Part shown: positions 13,701-26,131 of the stretch, one piece after another
Layout: each line of letters opens with the position of its first letter
Numbering within the stretch: position 1 is the first letter of the stretch
Assembly (NCBI GenBank): GCA_047967505.1
Contig: CM106540.1
Strand: one strand, 5' to 3'
DNA length: 64,000 nt
Origin: Dipteris shenzhenensis
Lineage: Eukaryota > Polypodiophyta > Polypodiopsida > Gleicheniales
Position numbers and translations under genes: made by a program
The notes under the pieces: model-generated
What the model saw: the letters and a program-made list of their open reading frames with translations, nothing else
What the model was told of the DNA's origin: nothing
The model's database searches: none

Positions 13701-16700
13701 GGGACATCCAGGTATACATAGGACTCTGTCTCTTGTGAAGCATACCTTTTATTGGTCTAAGATGCGTGCATTTGTAGAGAACTATGTGGTAGGTTGCCGA
13801 GTTTGTCAGGTTACTAAGGCTGAACGCCTTAGAAGCGCGGGCTTATTATAGCCATTACAGATTCCAGGTAATAAATGGGAGAGTATTTCCATGGATTTTA
13901 TTACTGGTTTGCCTCGTACGCGCAAGGGTCATGACTCTATTTGGGTCATAGTTGACCGTTTGACAAAAATGGCTAGATTCTTACCTACAAGAACAACTAT
14001 TTCAGCTGTTCAGTTGGCTCACGAGTTTGTGGACCACTTGTTCAAGCTGTATGGTTTGCCATCTGACATAGTCAGTGACAGGGACTCAAAGTTTACAAGT
14101 AACTTTTGGACACTTGTATTTGAGAAGTTGGAAACTACTCTAAGTATGAGTTCCTCGGATCATGCACAATCTGATGGCAGTACAGAAAAGGTCAACCAGT
14201 TGGTTGAAGACATGCTTCGGGCATATGTATCTAAGAGACAGTCTTCATGGGAAGATTATCTACCCATGATTGAATTTGCTTACAACAGTGCAAAGCATTC
14301 TAGTACAGGTTATAGTCCTTTTATGCTTATGTACAGGTTTCAACCTAAGTCACCAGTTATGGTAGGATTAAAAGGGATTCAAAATGATGCTGCTAAGAAC
14401 TTCTTGCAAGACATGCAGGAAATGTTGCAGTTTGCCAAGGAGTCTATTAGAAGTGCCCAAGATCGGGACAGATTTTATGCTAATAGACATCGTTCACCTA
14501 GAGAGTTCTCTGAAGGAACGATGGTATATTTGAGAATTCCTAAGGAATCCAAGAGCCTAAGTACTGGTTTGGTTCCGAAATTATCCCCCAGATACTGTGG
14601 CCCATTCAAGGTCATTAAAAGAATTGGACCAGTTGCATATCGACTAGAATTGCCTCCTGATGTTAAAGTACATCCAGTCTTTCATGTCAGTAGACTGAAA
14701 GAAGTATTGGGTGCAGATGATCAACTTGTTTCTCCTCATGAGATTATAGAAGTTACAGATTTGACTTTTATTCCTCACGAACCTGAATCTATTCTTGAAT
14801 TTCGTGAAAGACAGATTCGAAATCGTACTATCACGGAATACAAGATTAAGTGGAAGGATCGTGTTGAGGAGGATGCAACATGGGAGACATTACAAAACCT
14901 CCAAAGAACATTTCCCGATTTCTTAGCGAACTCAGGAGTGAGTTCTTAGAGGAGGGGGAGTATGTCATGTGCACGGATTGGTATCTGACGTGTACTAGTT
15001 ACACAGAACTAGCTCAGGTTAGCCTGGGGAGGCTTAGAGCTAGGCAGGCTTGATTCTCGGGTTGAGTGGCAAGGGTACGAACTATTTATAGGTCTTCGCT
15101 ATTTTTGGCGCCGGGGCCCGAGTCTATAAAAGAGGCCCAGGGGGTTCAGTTCTCAGTGTGCAGTTGGGAGCAAGTCTCGTTCCTAGGTGCTAGGTCTGAT
15201 CTTGGATTGTGTCGCGGACGCGCGCCTGCATCTTAGCGTAGCCCAAGGCCCAGTGGCAGATCCAGGGCTTCACAGCGCCACCTGGTGGTATGGGACACCA
15301 AGCTGGTTGGGATCTGATTGGGAGTTCGTGCCAGTAGCTCAGCTCGTGGCTCGGGGGGACATCTTCTGATTCGGGATCACATCCCGTAGATGTCACGGTT
15401 GGGTGGTGAGCAGCCTGCTCAGTTCTGATGTTGTGTGTGGTTATTTCGCAGATCAGGGGTTTCAGGAGTGCTGGGACGTGTCACTCAGCCAGGCCAGTGC
15501 ATGTATAACAAAGTCAGCAACTGTATCATTGGATCATAGTAGTCCACATCAATGCATCAAAGAGGGTATCATCAGCTAGGACTTGTGCATGCTTGCTATT
15601 AGCAATTTGGACTAGCTGATGATAGAGCACATTGGTGCTATGGAGGCATACCCCTCGGCAGCTCGTTTACCTTGATTCTTGGTATACAATATAAATAAAG
15701 AGCGGGGTTCATATGTAAATGAGTAGGCTATGTCATGAACAAGATAAATAATATCAATTTTCAGGTGATTGTTTTCTAAGTTATTAATTCTGATTTTCCT
15801 ATATGTGTTTATGCGGGTTTGGGACTCACCATCCGATCCAGTAGTAGCTTTGAGGTGAGAACTCCGGAGTTGGTTAGCAAGGGCTCAACCAAAAATTCAT
15901 GCTAATTGGTTCAAGACTCGTAATGCAATTGGAATGATTGCTAGGTTCCACTAGTACACACCCCTGCCTACACGTCTCTCTGTGCAGAAGGTGGAGTCGG
16001 GACTCAGTAGATAGCCTAACCTGGTGTACCCAAATTGGGTAAGGGTTTTGGGGGGGTGTGCGAGTATCCCGGAATTGATAGATAAATGACAACACAATCC
16101 ATAAGGTGCCAAGGCGGTCCTCTTAGGGCCAACTTTACCAAGATTCTGCACTAATTGCACATTTAATGATGTGTGCAAGTGCACGAACGCTAGGGGATGC
16201 GTTTATAGGAGGATTCAGACTACCTAAACCTAACCCGTTTTGATGGCTCTGCATCCCTAGGCATGTATTTTTTTTGGGGACTAAATTTGATGCACTTGTT
16301 AGCTTATTTCACCCAAGTAATGAAGATGCAATTTATGGGCCACTCTAGGCGAAACGTTCTGCCACTCTAGCTGAAAATGATCCCAGGGATGCCTAAGGGA
16401 GGTTGCCAGGTCCACTTTGGAAAGAAGGAATGAAATTGGCCATGGAATGGTCACTTAATATTTTTAGCAGTAGTTCATCAGAATGTAAATATCAATAGAA
16501 AGAAGGTGCTACGAGGAAGCTCTTGAGGGATATCTAGCTCGAGATGATTGACAGGGATCAGTCTTCCGACCTGCTATTGCCAATAATCAATGAATGAACA
16601 GGCCAAGGATTTTAAATTTTCTCTATTACTTTTTTTAGTAAATAGAGTAGATTTGATTTGGAGCATTTTGAAATTGTGGCTACCATGTCGAAGAGCTTGA

Positions 16701-19700
16701 AAAGCGAACAATGCACCCCAAAGGAGCAGATTGAAGCTCTGTACCTGGGGCATATTGTCACTAAGGATCAAAACCTCATGGACCCTGCAAAAATTCAAGC
16801 GATTCAAAATTGGCTTGATCTCAAAGACATTTAGCAAGTCTGATCTTTCCTTTGGTCTTTGCTCATATTATTGATGATTCATTAAGAATTTCACCAGAAT
16901 CACAACTTGTCTCCACAATTTGACCAAAAAGAAGTTCCCTTTTTAGTGGAGAAGCAAATAAAAGAAAGCTTTTCAAGATTTGAAAACGCCTTTGGCCTTT
17001 GAAGATGCCCGGTCTTCAATAAGCATCATGCTTGTGGACATAGAGAGTGATCTCTGTAGGGCTGTTCTGAAAACCAAGGCTAATAAAATGTATATGCTCT
17101 TGGCATATCATGCCTGGGGTGCTTGCTTCAAACTATATAGAGCTTTGTGCAACCACATACCTTATTTTGAGACCCTCTAACTTCAAAACCAAGAGGCTGA
17201 GAGACATATACCTCGTGCAAATCTCCATGAAGGAAAGTGGTTTTGATGCGCTTGCCAATAACGATGGGTTGCTATGGCAATGATGCATTTGATGGTCGTA
17301 ATGTGTGACGTGGGTGCAAAGTTCAAACATTTCCTCAAAATCAATTCCCTACTGCTAAGTATAGCATTTGGCAAAAAGGTGGGCTTTATAGCGGTCAACA
17401 CTGCCATCGTCCTTCCTCGCGCATTTGTACGACCACTTACTGCATACAGCACGCTAGGCAAGTCACACAACTCCCAAGTGCCATTCAGATGAGCTGAATC
17501 TAACCCAAAATTCATAGCACCCATCAATCCTTGGTCTCAAAAGCATCTTTGTGACAGAGTGGCTCTTCATTGCATGCTGTAGCAATCAATGCAGCCTCCA
17601 CTAATTGTCTCTGCGTGTGATGAGAGGCTGCCTTCATGTGGCTAGACAAAGGCTCAGCTTGTTTTCTGTTCTTTAAGGGACCTAACTGCCATAGGGACTG
17701 TTTTTTCCTGTTGTCTTATGAGAGCCCTCTCTTCACCTATTGCTTGATTCTTGTTGGCCTGATCAATGGAGGCCTATCAGGCTGTCGATCGGATTTTGTC
17801 TGTGGCTGTAAAGTATCTGCTTGTGCTGAGTTGGAGCTTCCATGGACTAATCAAAATCTGCTGTAGATTTTAACAAAGGAAACATGTATCAAAAACATTG
17901 TAAGCAACAATAGTTGGCCGTATTTGATAGTTCAACAAGGGCTTGACAGAGTTCTCAACAAATACAACATGATAACCTTGCCTGTAGTCTGCTGGTATGT
18001 CTGTACCCTTTGTTTTCTAAGCTATAACCAATGTAAATGTCTTGTCTTCAAGCTTATGTCATAACTGAGATGGAACATGTGCATATGCAAGGCCTCCAAA
18101 CACTCTAAGATAACCGGCTTATGACCTGCCCATGCCTCATAGGGTGTGATAGTCTTCAATGCCCTGGTTGGTGACATGTTTTGATATAATTGGCACACAG
18201 GGCGGTATCCGGATACGAGAACTTGTTGGGCAAAGACTTACCCTTCATCATACACTGTGCCATCTCCAATTCTTGCGTTCCACAACACACTTTTTGATGT
18301 GGTGTGTATGGCATTGTATATTGATGTATGATACTACAAGATGCCAAAATAACAACAAACCCATGGGACAAGAACTCACCCCCCCTGTCAGTCTGGTGAG
18401 AAGCTTGTGTCTGCTCTCATTTTTAACCGTGGCAGCAAATCGCTTAAAATAGGCGAAGACATCTTGTATTTGAATGGGAAAACCCAAGCATGCCTGGTGA
18501 AGTCATCCACAAAGCTGTCAAAGTAAGACTAGCCCCCAATAAATGCTGTCCACATTGGGCCACACATATAGTCTGAAGCAAATTCAGAAGGAGATGCACC
18601 AATGCTACCATCTTTAGGGAAAGAAGATCGGTGCATTTTCCCAATTAGACATGTTTGGACAACACATGCATCTTTGGGAGATCAACAACCATATTTCACA
18701 ATCTAACCAGATAGCATAATTTAAATGTCCAAAGTGCTCATGCCACAAATGAGTATCTGCAACTCCAGAATCCACTACCACAAGCGTTGCAGTGTCTGTC
18801 TCTCTGTCATAGGCATGAAGTCTATATAGACAATGTCCTAATGATAACAATGGTATTACCATTTGTGAAATCATAGACGGGGACAGCGATAAGATATCTC
18901 TATATCCAGATACAGCAATGACTAAAATGGATATGTGATTCTTGGAACAAACAAAGCATCCTGTACAGAGACAAGATCACCTGATGCTTCAACTTGGCCA
19001 ATGCCCTTCACAGCATAAGGTGCATTATTAGCACAAGTCATAGTTCCACCCTTTAGTGCACCATGCAGAGAAAGAAACGACTCCTTGCGAGAAGTAATGT
19101 GCTTAGAAGCACCACTGTCAAAATACTAAAAGTGAATGCATGAGAAATTGCCATGCAAGAATCATGAATATAAGTATTATAATGACATCTAACCACAAAG
19201 GTCCAATCATGATGAGCAACATTGGCTGATTCATCCTTCTCATGAGAAGAGGAAGCATCAACTAGGTGCATTATCTGACCAAGTACTTATTGGATGAGTG
19301 TGCCTTTTTGAGAACATTTCAATATAACCTAGGTTGAGGTGTACGAAAAGTGTTGTGCCCATCAGATATCCTTTGCATGGTCGATCGAGCATTAAATACT
19401 ATTTTTGCTCTAGTGTCATGCATCCTGAGATACCATGACTTGGTTCCCTGCATGTTGATGATGGTTTGGGTTATCTGCGCACATTTGGTAACCCTTGCTT
19501 GTAATTAACTGATTCGAATGTTTCTTTTCTTGAGACAGTTGGGGATCTACTATTGATGATCATGATCACTTGTTTTAGCTTTGGAACTTTATTGTGCATC
19601 GATTTTTTTGAGAAAACTGATTTAAGAAATGTTCACTCTTTACAGGAAGCATTTGTGAAGATCCGGGAACAAGCGAAGGCTCATTTGGAAATGAAAGGTG

Positions 19701-22700
19701 AACTAGTGGCAGGGTTGAACCTTCTGAATGCTACGAACCTAGATTATTTTCTTGTACAGCACAGGGCAGAAATATTTCGATTGAAGGGGGAATTCCTCCA
19801 AAAAATGGGTGATAGTGAGACTTCCAACCATGCATTCTCCAATGCCATCTCTCTTTTCAAACACCTACCAAAAGGATGGATTAGTTGGGGAAATTATTGT
19901 GATCAGGTACCCCCTTTTTGTTTTGGGTAGTAATTTTGTAACAGAGATTTTTTTGTGTAGAGCTTAAATATCGTTAATGAGCATTTCTTTCATGTTGTCA
20001 GGTCTACAAGGAGACAGGGGAAGAGTTATGGTTGGAATACGCTGTTAGCTGTCTTTTGCAGGGTATCAAACATGGTATTTCAAATGCTAGAAGCCATCTG
20101 GCCAGGGTACTCTATCTGTTGAGTTTTGACAATCAGAATGAGATTGTAGGGAAAGCTTTTGACAAGTATGGAGATCAAGTTCCCCATTGGGTGTGGTTAT
20201 CATGGATCCCACAACTGCTACTTTCTCTCCAAAGGCCAGAAGCACCCCATTGCAAGGCAGTGTTGTTGAAACTAGCTGGAGTGTATCCACAGGTCCTGTC
20301 TGTGCACAGAATTTGTGTTGACTGTTTTAATGTCATGTCACAGAGGAATGAAATTTGTTTGTTTTTGTTTTTGTTTTTTTTTTGCTGCCTGCTACTGCAG
20401 GCCTTGTACTACTGGTTGCGGACATTTCTTTTGGAACGTCGTGACGTTGCTACAAAAGTAGACCTTGCAAGGGGACCGGCTCAAGCAAGGGCTCAAGTTG
20501 CTCCGATGCCTGTTGGTACCACTACGACTGGCATGACAGAAAACTCTTCTGTATCTTCCAATGCTAACACTCAACAAGAGATGGTTATAAACAACACAAG
20601 TGGGCAGAACGCTATGGCAGGGCCTCATATTGCAGCACATGAAGGTGCAGGAAATGCAACTCAAGATGCTGAAAGGACAGCTGTGGGTGATGCTCCGGGC
20701 TCTGAGGCTCTGCAACCAATAGCTGGTGGGCAAGGGGACCAGGTGTCTGGTCGTAGAAGTATGGGACCAGGATGGCCTGGTTCAGCTGTTACTGCCTTTG
20801 AAGCTGCTAAGGACATTATGGAAGTTCTGAGAACAAAGCATCCAAATCTAGCTGGTGAATTAGAGGTAGCTCATGAGTGCATCACAATGATACATTTTTC
20901 TATTAATTAATTCATTTTTAATGAGGCTGGAATTTGTAGGGGTGTTGAAAATATATTTCCTTAAGAAAGAGAAAACGAGGGGGTTTGTTTATTCTTACCT
21001 TTCGAAAGGAGAATGTTCATTCAAACGTTTTTTCCTAAACAGATTCAAAGCCAGAAACAAATTGACTTTGCTCATTTCATGCCTAGGATTCAGCTAATTT
21101 AAAGTCTCATTGAGATGCCTGCTTTCCAGGTGATGCTGACTGAAATAGGAGCAAGATTCGTCCCCCTTCCAGAGGAGAGGCTTTTGGCAGTGGTCCATGC
21201 TTTGCTGCATCGCTGTTACAAGTACCCAACAGCTACAACTGCAGAGGTGCCTCAATCTTTGAAGAAAGAGCTTGCAGGTGTTTGCAGGGCTTGTTTTTCA
21301 ACTGACACTGTGACGAAGCACCAAGATTTTGTGCATGAATACAAGAAGGATTTTGAGCGAGATCTGGATCCTGATAGTACTGGGACCTTTCCTGCGACTT
21401 TAGCTGAACTAACTGAGCGGCTCAAGCATTGGAAAGGAGTTTTGCAAGGAAATGTGGAGGATCGGCTGCCTGCTGTTTTGAAACTGGAAGAAGAAAGTGT
21501 GCAGCTGCGTGAATTCCATGTGCTTGATATTGAAGTTCCAGGACAGTATTTTAATGATCAGGTAAATTATGTGCAAATTTGTATTTCTTGGTGGGATTTG
21601 AAGCTTGTGAAGAGTGTATTTTCTTTTTTCTTTCAGGGTGAGGTAAGATACTTTCCTTTTCTTTAGTTGATGATGTCAAGTATGACATTCTACCTGGAAT
21701 GTTGGGTCCTGTGAGAAAATATGAGAGATTGAGTTGTTTTTCTTCCATCAAATCATTCCACACTGGGTGAATCTTTGCAGCAAACAAACTTTGTGGAATG
21801 AGTTTCCTTGATTTAGATTTCTCATTTGTGTTCATCAATATAATTGAATCTAGCACTTGCTTATAGATGAATATAGTTGAATCTAACACTTGCAGATTCT
21901 GCCTTTGTATGGGTTACTGTAGTCTCTTTATTTTCTTCTAAATGTCAGGCATGGTCTTTAATGCTGCGCTTTTCTTTTTTGAAGTGAGCAATAGAGAAGC
22001 ATATTTATAATCAGCCATTATGCGATGCCATTATCCTGGTGTTCATTTTGCAGGAGGTGGCACCTGACCATACAGTGAAGCTGGACAGGATTGGTGCTGA
22101 TGTCCCTATTGTCCGTCGTCATGGAAGTAGCCATCGCCGGCTAACAATGATTGGAAGTGATGGTTCACAATGCCATTTTATAGTGCAAACGTCACTAACA
22201 CCTAGTGCTCGAAGTGATGAAAGAATGGTGCAGTTATTTCGAGTTCTAAATCGGCTCTTTGACAAGCACAAGGAGTCTAGGCGGCGTCATTTAGCTTTCC
22301 ATACTCCAATCATCATTCCTGTGTGGCCACAAGTAATTTCCAAACTTCATACCTTTTCATTGTCTGCTAGTGTTCCACCTATGTAACAGCCCATTTGTAG
22401 TTCAATTCTGATTGTGTACTGCCTCTTTGCCTAAGAGGTGGATTTATATATTTACCATCCTAATTAGCAAGTTAATTGAATTCATATCACACTTAACACG
22501 AAATACATCTTTAGACAGACACACCATCCTCTAATATAGATAGCATCAACATCCCCCCCGCCCCTTGAGTCTCTAGCTGATTTTGTGTGCATGCATGTAT
22601 CGAGGTCCCCCCACACAATACAGGCTACGGATAAGGCCATTCAGCTCATTGTATCTGGCTTTTTCAGTCTCATAAAGTCCCCTTGGGGTAAGGTCCCCCA

Positions 22701-25669
22701 ATTGGTCCCAATATCGTGCATCATGAGTATTTATTTTTTAATAGAAGAGTTGTGAGGATTTGCTTTGTTGCATATGTTTCATGAATTTCCTTCTATGTTG
22801 CAATTCAACTCCATTTATGAAGTCTTTTTCTTATGAACATGTTAGCTTACGGGGGAAATGAGCGAGCATTGCCATATGCATACATACATCACAAAACATT
22901 ACAGATGCATGTCACTAAGAAAGTATGTTTGCTTGACTATCGAATCCTTCGGCCTTTTGAAGACTTTAATAAACTCTCTCCATAGTCACAAGAAACGTTT
23001 CTAGATTTTTACAGGCGTTTCGTCTAGAAACGCCTAAAAATACTATATTTTATAGAAGTTATATATACTTCATAAATAATTGTCTTGAGATTCTCTCTCT
23101 CTCTCTCTCTCTCTCTCAAAAGAGCTCTCAGATATCCATATCGTGCACACAATGCACACACATATTACACAGTTGAAAGAGTAAAAAGATGCATCACGCA
23201 GCCTATAGATTGAGGTTTACAAAGACATAGATCTTCTAGTTTACAAATTACTATTAACTAATTAGTTGCAAGTGCATATGGCTGCTAGCATATGCCATGG
23301 CCCATAGTTCAAACAATAAAATTTTAACTTTATAATTCAAATTTCAGAATCAAATTTCAAGATTCAAGATTCAAGATTCAAAATATAACAAAATGTATCA
23401 TGTATTACTGTTTACATCATACATGTAACATGCCATAATGATATACTGGTAACTGTATGGTGTAAACTACATACATAATCAAAGCCCGTCGCCTGCAAGC
23501 CAGCTGCTAACAACTGCAGTGTACACATTACACTCTAGAGTAGAGGGTAGAGTAGAGAGTAGAGGCTAGAGGAGAGTAGAGGGTAGAGTAGAGGGTGGAG
23601 TAGAGTAGAGAAGAGTAGAGGGTAGGGTAGAGTAGAGGGTAGAGGGTAGACCGTAGAGGAAAGTAGAGGGTAGACCATAGAGACTAGAGTAGAGGGTAGA
23701 GTAGAGAGTAGAGAGTAGAGGAGAGTAGAGGGTAGAGTAGATGGAGGCACTAGGAGCAAGGCAAGCAATGGAGTGGCACAGGAGAGGAGCAAAAAAACGA
23801 AAACGCGGCCAAATTCAGAAAGAAACCCGTTGCGGCGGATTTTTTGACAGCCAGATGTTTTGCCCTAACTACCCGTTTCGGACGTTTCGTCTAGAAACGT
23901 TTCTTCGCGTTTCGGTGCCCCGAAACACGTTTTTTGGTGACATTGACTCTCTCTCTCTCCCCCCCCCCCCCTCTCCTGTGCTGGCTCAGATCAATGTGCC
24001 AGATGCCAAGAACCTAATAGACAGTGCTTTTAACAAAAAGAAGTTCTGATTTTATAAATGGTCATACTTGCCATACGGATACCTCTCCTGCAACTTTTTG
24101 CGCTTTCTATTTGTGCTGAGAAGAAAAGTAGTTCAGAATGTAGTCTTGATGCACCTGTTTAGTAGGTGGCAGTCTGTGTGTGCGTGTGTGCGTTTGTGTA
24201 TGTGTGTGTGTGTGTTTTGGAGGATGTAATGGAATAGCAGTATCTTCACAAATAGTTTTAGCTCTGGATGAAGTGATTGTAGTCTATGTTGATTAGCCTT
24301 CTCCCTAATTGCTAGTCTTCATTATTTCTGAGTACGTCCTTGAACTTGGATTGGTGATAGAAAGATGGCATGGAGAACCATAGATGCATGTGATTCGTGT
24401 GAGTAAGTGCATGGGTGCATATTTGACGTCTGGCTGTTGAAGAAGTCTCATGAAATCCATGAGTCCCAGAGTACATGATGGGCTTTAGGCTGGTGGCTGA
24501 CTATCAATTGGTTTAACTTGCATTGCATGGTTTCAGCAGATACGCTGCTTGAATATTTTTTCATGTTGAAAAAAAGCTCATCCTGTAGTTATTCTCAGGT
24601 CCGTCTGGTCGAGGATGATCTCATGTATAGCACTTTTGGAGAAGTTTATGAGATAAACTGTGCTCGATACGGGCGGGAAGCAGACCTTCCAATCACACAT
24701 TTCAAGGAGTGCTTAAACCAAGCTATCACTGGACAACTGTCGACTGAGGCTATTGATCTTAGACTTCACACTTACAACGAGATTACCCAGAATTTTGTCA
24801 CTGAAAATGTGTTCTCACAGTATATGTATAAGACTCTTCCCAGCTGTAATCATTTATGGACTTTCAAGAAGCAGTTTGCAGTCCAGTTGGCTTTATCTGG
24901 GTTCATGTCATACATGCTTCAGATTGGTGGGAGATCTCCGAATAAGATCCTTTTTGCAAAAAATACTGGCAAAGTGTTTCAAAACGATTTTCATCCTGGT
25001 AGGTTCCTGCATTTCATTGGAATGTAGCTTAATGCTTTGGTTAAAAAAGTCACAAAGCTTTTACGCTTATTTACTGAGTTACTAGATTGGCACCTTAACT
25101 CGTTTGAAATTTAGTGTTTTATCCGAGCTTCACTTTCTGTTTGTGTTTTGCTCCCTCACTATGCTTTGTTTTTTTTTTGCAGGCTATGATGGAAATGGTA
25201 TGGTTGAATTTTCAGAGCCAGTGCCATTTAGGCTTACTCGCAATCTGCAGACCTTTTTCACCCCATTTACTGTTGAGGGTCTCTTTGTTTCTTCAATGTG
25301 CGCAGCTGCTCAATCTGTAGTTGCTCCCAAGGCAAGACGCTTATTTTAATTTTTTTTTCTTTTGGTGTGTGGATGCGTAGATTGCAGTTATTAGTTATTG
25401 AAGGACCAGAAGGTGATATTGACAGAGGCGCTATATAAAAGTTAATCTTGGGCTCCTTTTTTGAGCTTATTCATTGTTGCTGCTTTGCTTGAAAAGTTTC
25501 CTTAGAAATGAGAACCTGCTAGCTCTCTCTACAGTCTAGTCTGAGGAACCGCTTTACTCATACTCGGATTAAATTGAGGTGATTTCCAGTTATAAAAATC
25601 TGGAGATCTCTGGAAGTTGAGTCTTTTTCCAGGAGGATCTAGGCTTGCATTACAACGATGGAGATTAAC

Positions 25670-25709
<40 letters not shown>

Positions 25710-26091
25710 CCTCTAGCCCCGCCTACATCCATCCCTCCGCCCCTAACCCGGCCTACCTACACTTCTGCCCCCTGTTCCTCTACTCCCATTCCTCTACCCT
25801 TGCCTCTCTACCACCACCCCTCCACTCCCGCTTCTAGCCCCTCTACCCCCGCCCTTCTACCCCTGCTTCTCTACCCTCTCCCTTCTACGTGTGCTCCTCC
25901 ACCCCTGCCTTCTACTCCCCCCTTTTCCCCCTCTCACAGCTCTCTTTCCAGGCTGCCCAACCCCCCTCTTGCATTGTTTTTTTTTGGGTGGGGGTGGGTT
26001 GCAGGGCCTCTAGTATGAGTTGCTCCCCGACCTAGACCCCCCCTGCAAACAGAGAAGAGTTAATGTGTCAACATTAATTCAAAATGGGAAA

Positions 26092-26131
<40 letters not shown>

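Larger units (their letters stand above)
8788..15483 (+). mobile_element. Nearly complete Ty3/gypsy chromovirus LTR retrotransposon
   Basis: 6,696 bp. Order: 521-bp LTR, PBS, about 1.05-kb leader, gag-protease-RT-RNase H-integrase-chromodomain in one frame, polypurine tract, 521-bp LTR. Both LTRs run TGTCATG...GTGTCA and the element is flanked by a CTCAG target duplication. RT and RNase H precede integrase, which is the gypsy order, and the C-terminal chromodomain marks a chromovirus. My base-by-base comparison of the LTRs finds 5 differences in 521 positions, all transitions (about 1%), so the insertion is recent. The frame has no shift but two TAG stops (12964, 13849), so this copy is probably not autonomous. 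It lies in sense orientation in TRA1 intron 8. Confidence 0.97.
7336..19645 (+). other. TRA1 intron 8 (12.3 kb), transposon-filled
   Basis: GT-AG intron between MDVQ and EAFVKIREQAK, a continuous FAT-domain sequence. Contents in order: possible retroposon tails, a nearly complete chromovirus, an unassigned stretch, a gypsy relic, an antisense copia relic, and about 350 bp without identifiable content before the acceptor tttacag. Confidence 0.92.
22990..23905. mobile_element. Candidate non-autonomous element with 16-bp inverted ends
   Basis: AAGAAACGTTTCTAGA at 22990-23005 recurs as its exact reverse complement at 23890-23905. Near each end there is also a short hairpin built on GTTTCGTCTAGAAAC (23013-23035 and 23882-23900). 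No target duplication is visible and there is no coding capacity. Alternatively these are copies of a dispersed motif. Confidence 0.4.
22333..24598 (+). other. TRA1 intron 13 (2.27 kb)
   Basis: GT-AG intron (gtaatt ... attctcag). It holds a possible TIR element (22990-23905), CT and GT microsatellites and a purine minisatellite. The rest (24050-24598) shows only a GT-rich tract at about 24174-24214. Confidence 0.85.

Noticed and set aside
22991-23926. GAAAC/TTTC clusters as heat-shock elements
   Set aside because: The spacing of the GAA and TTC blocks does not fit the nGAAnnTTCn pattern, and the site is deep in an intron.
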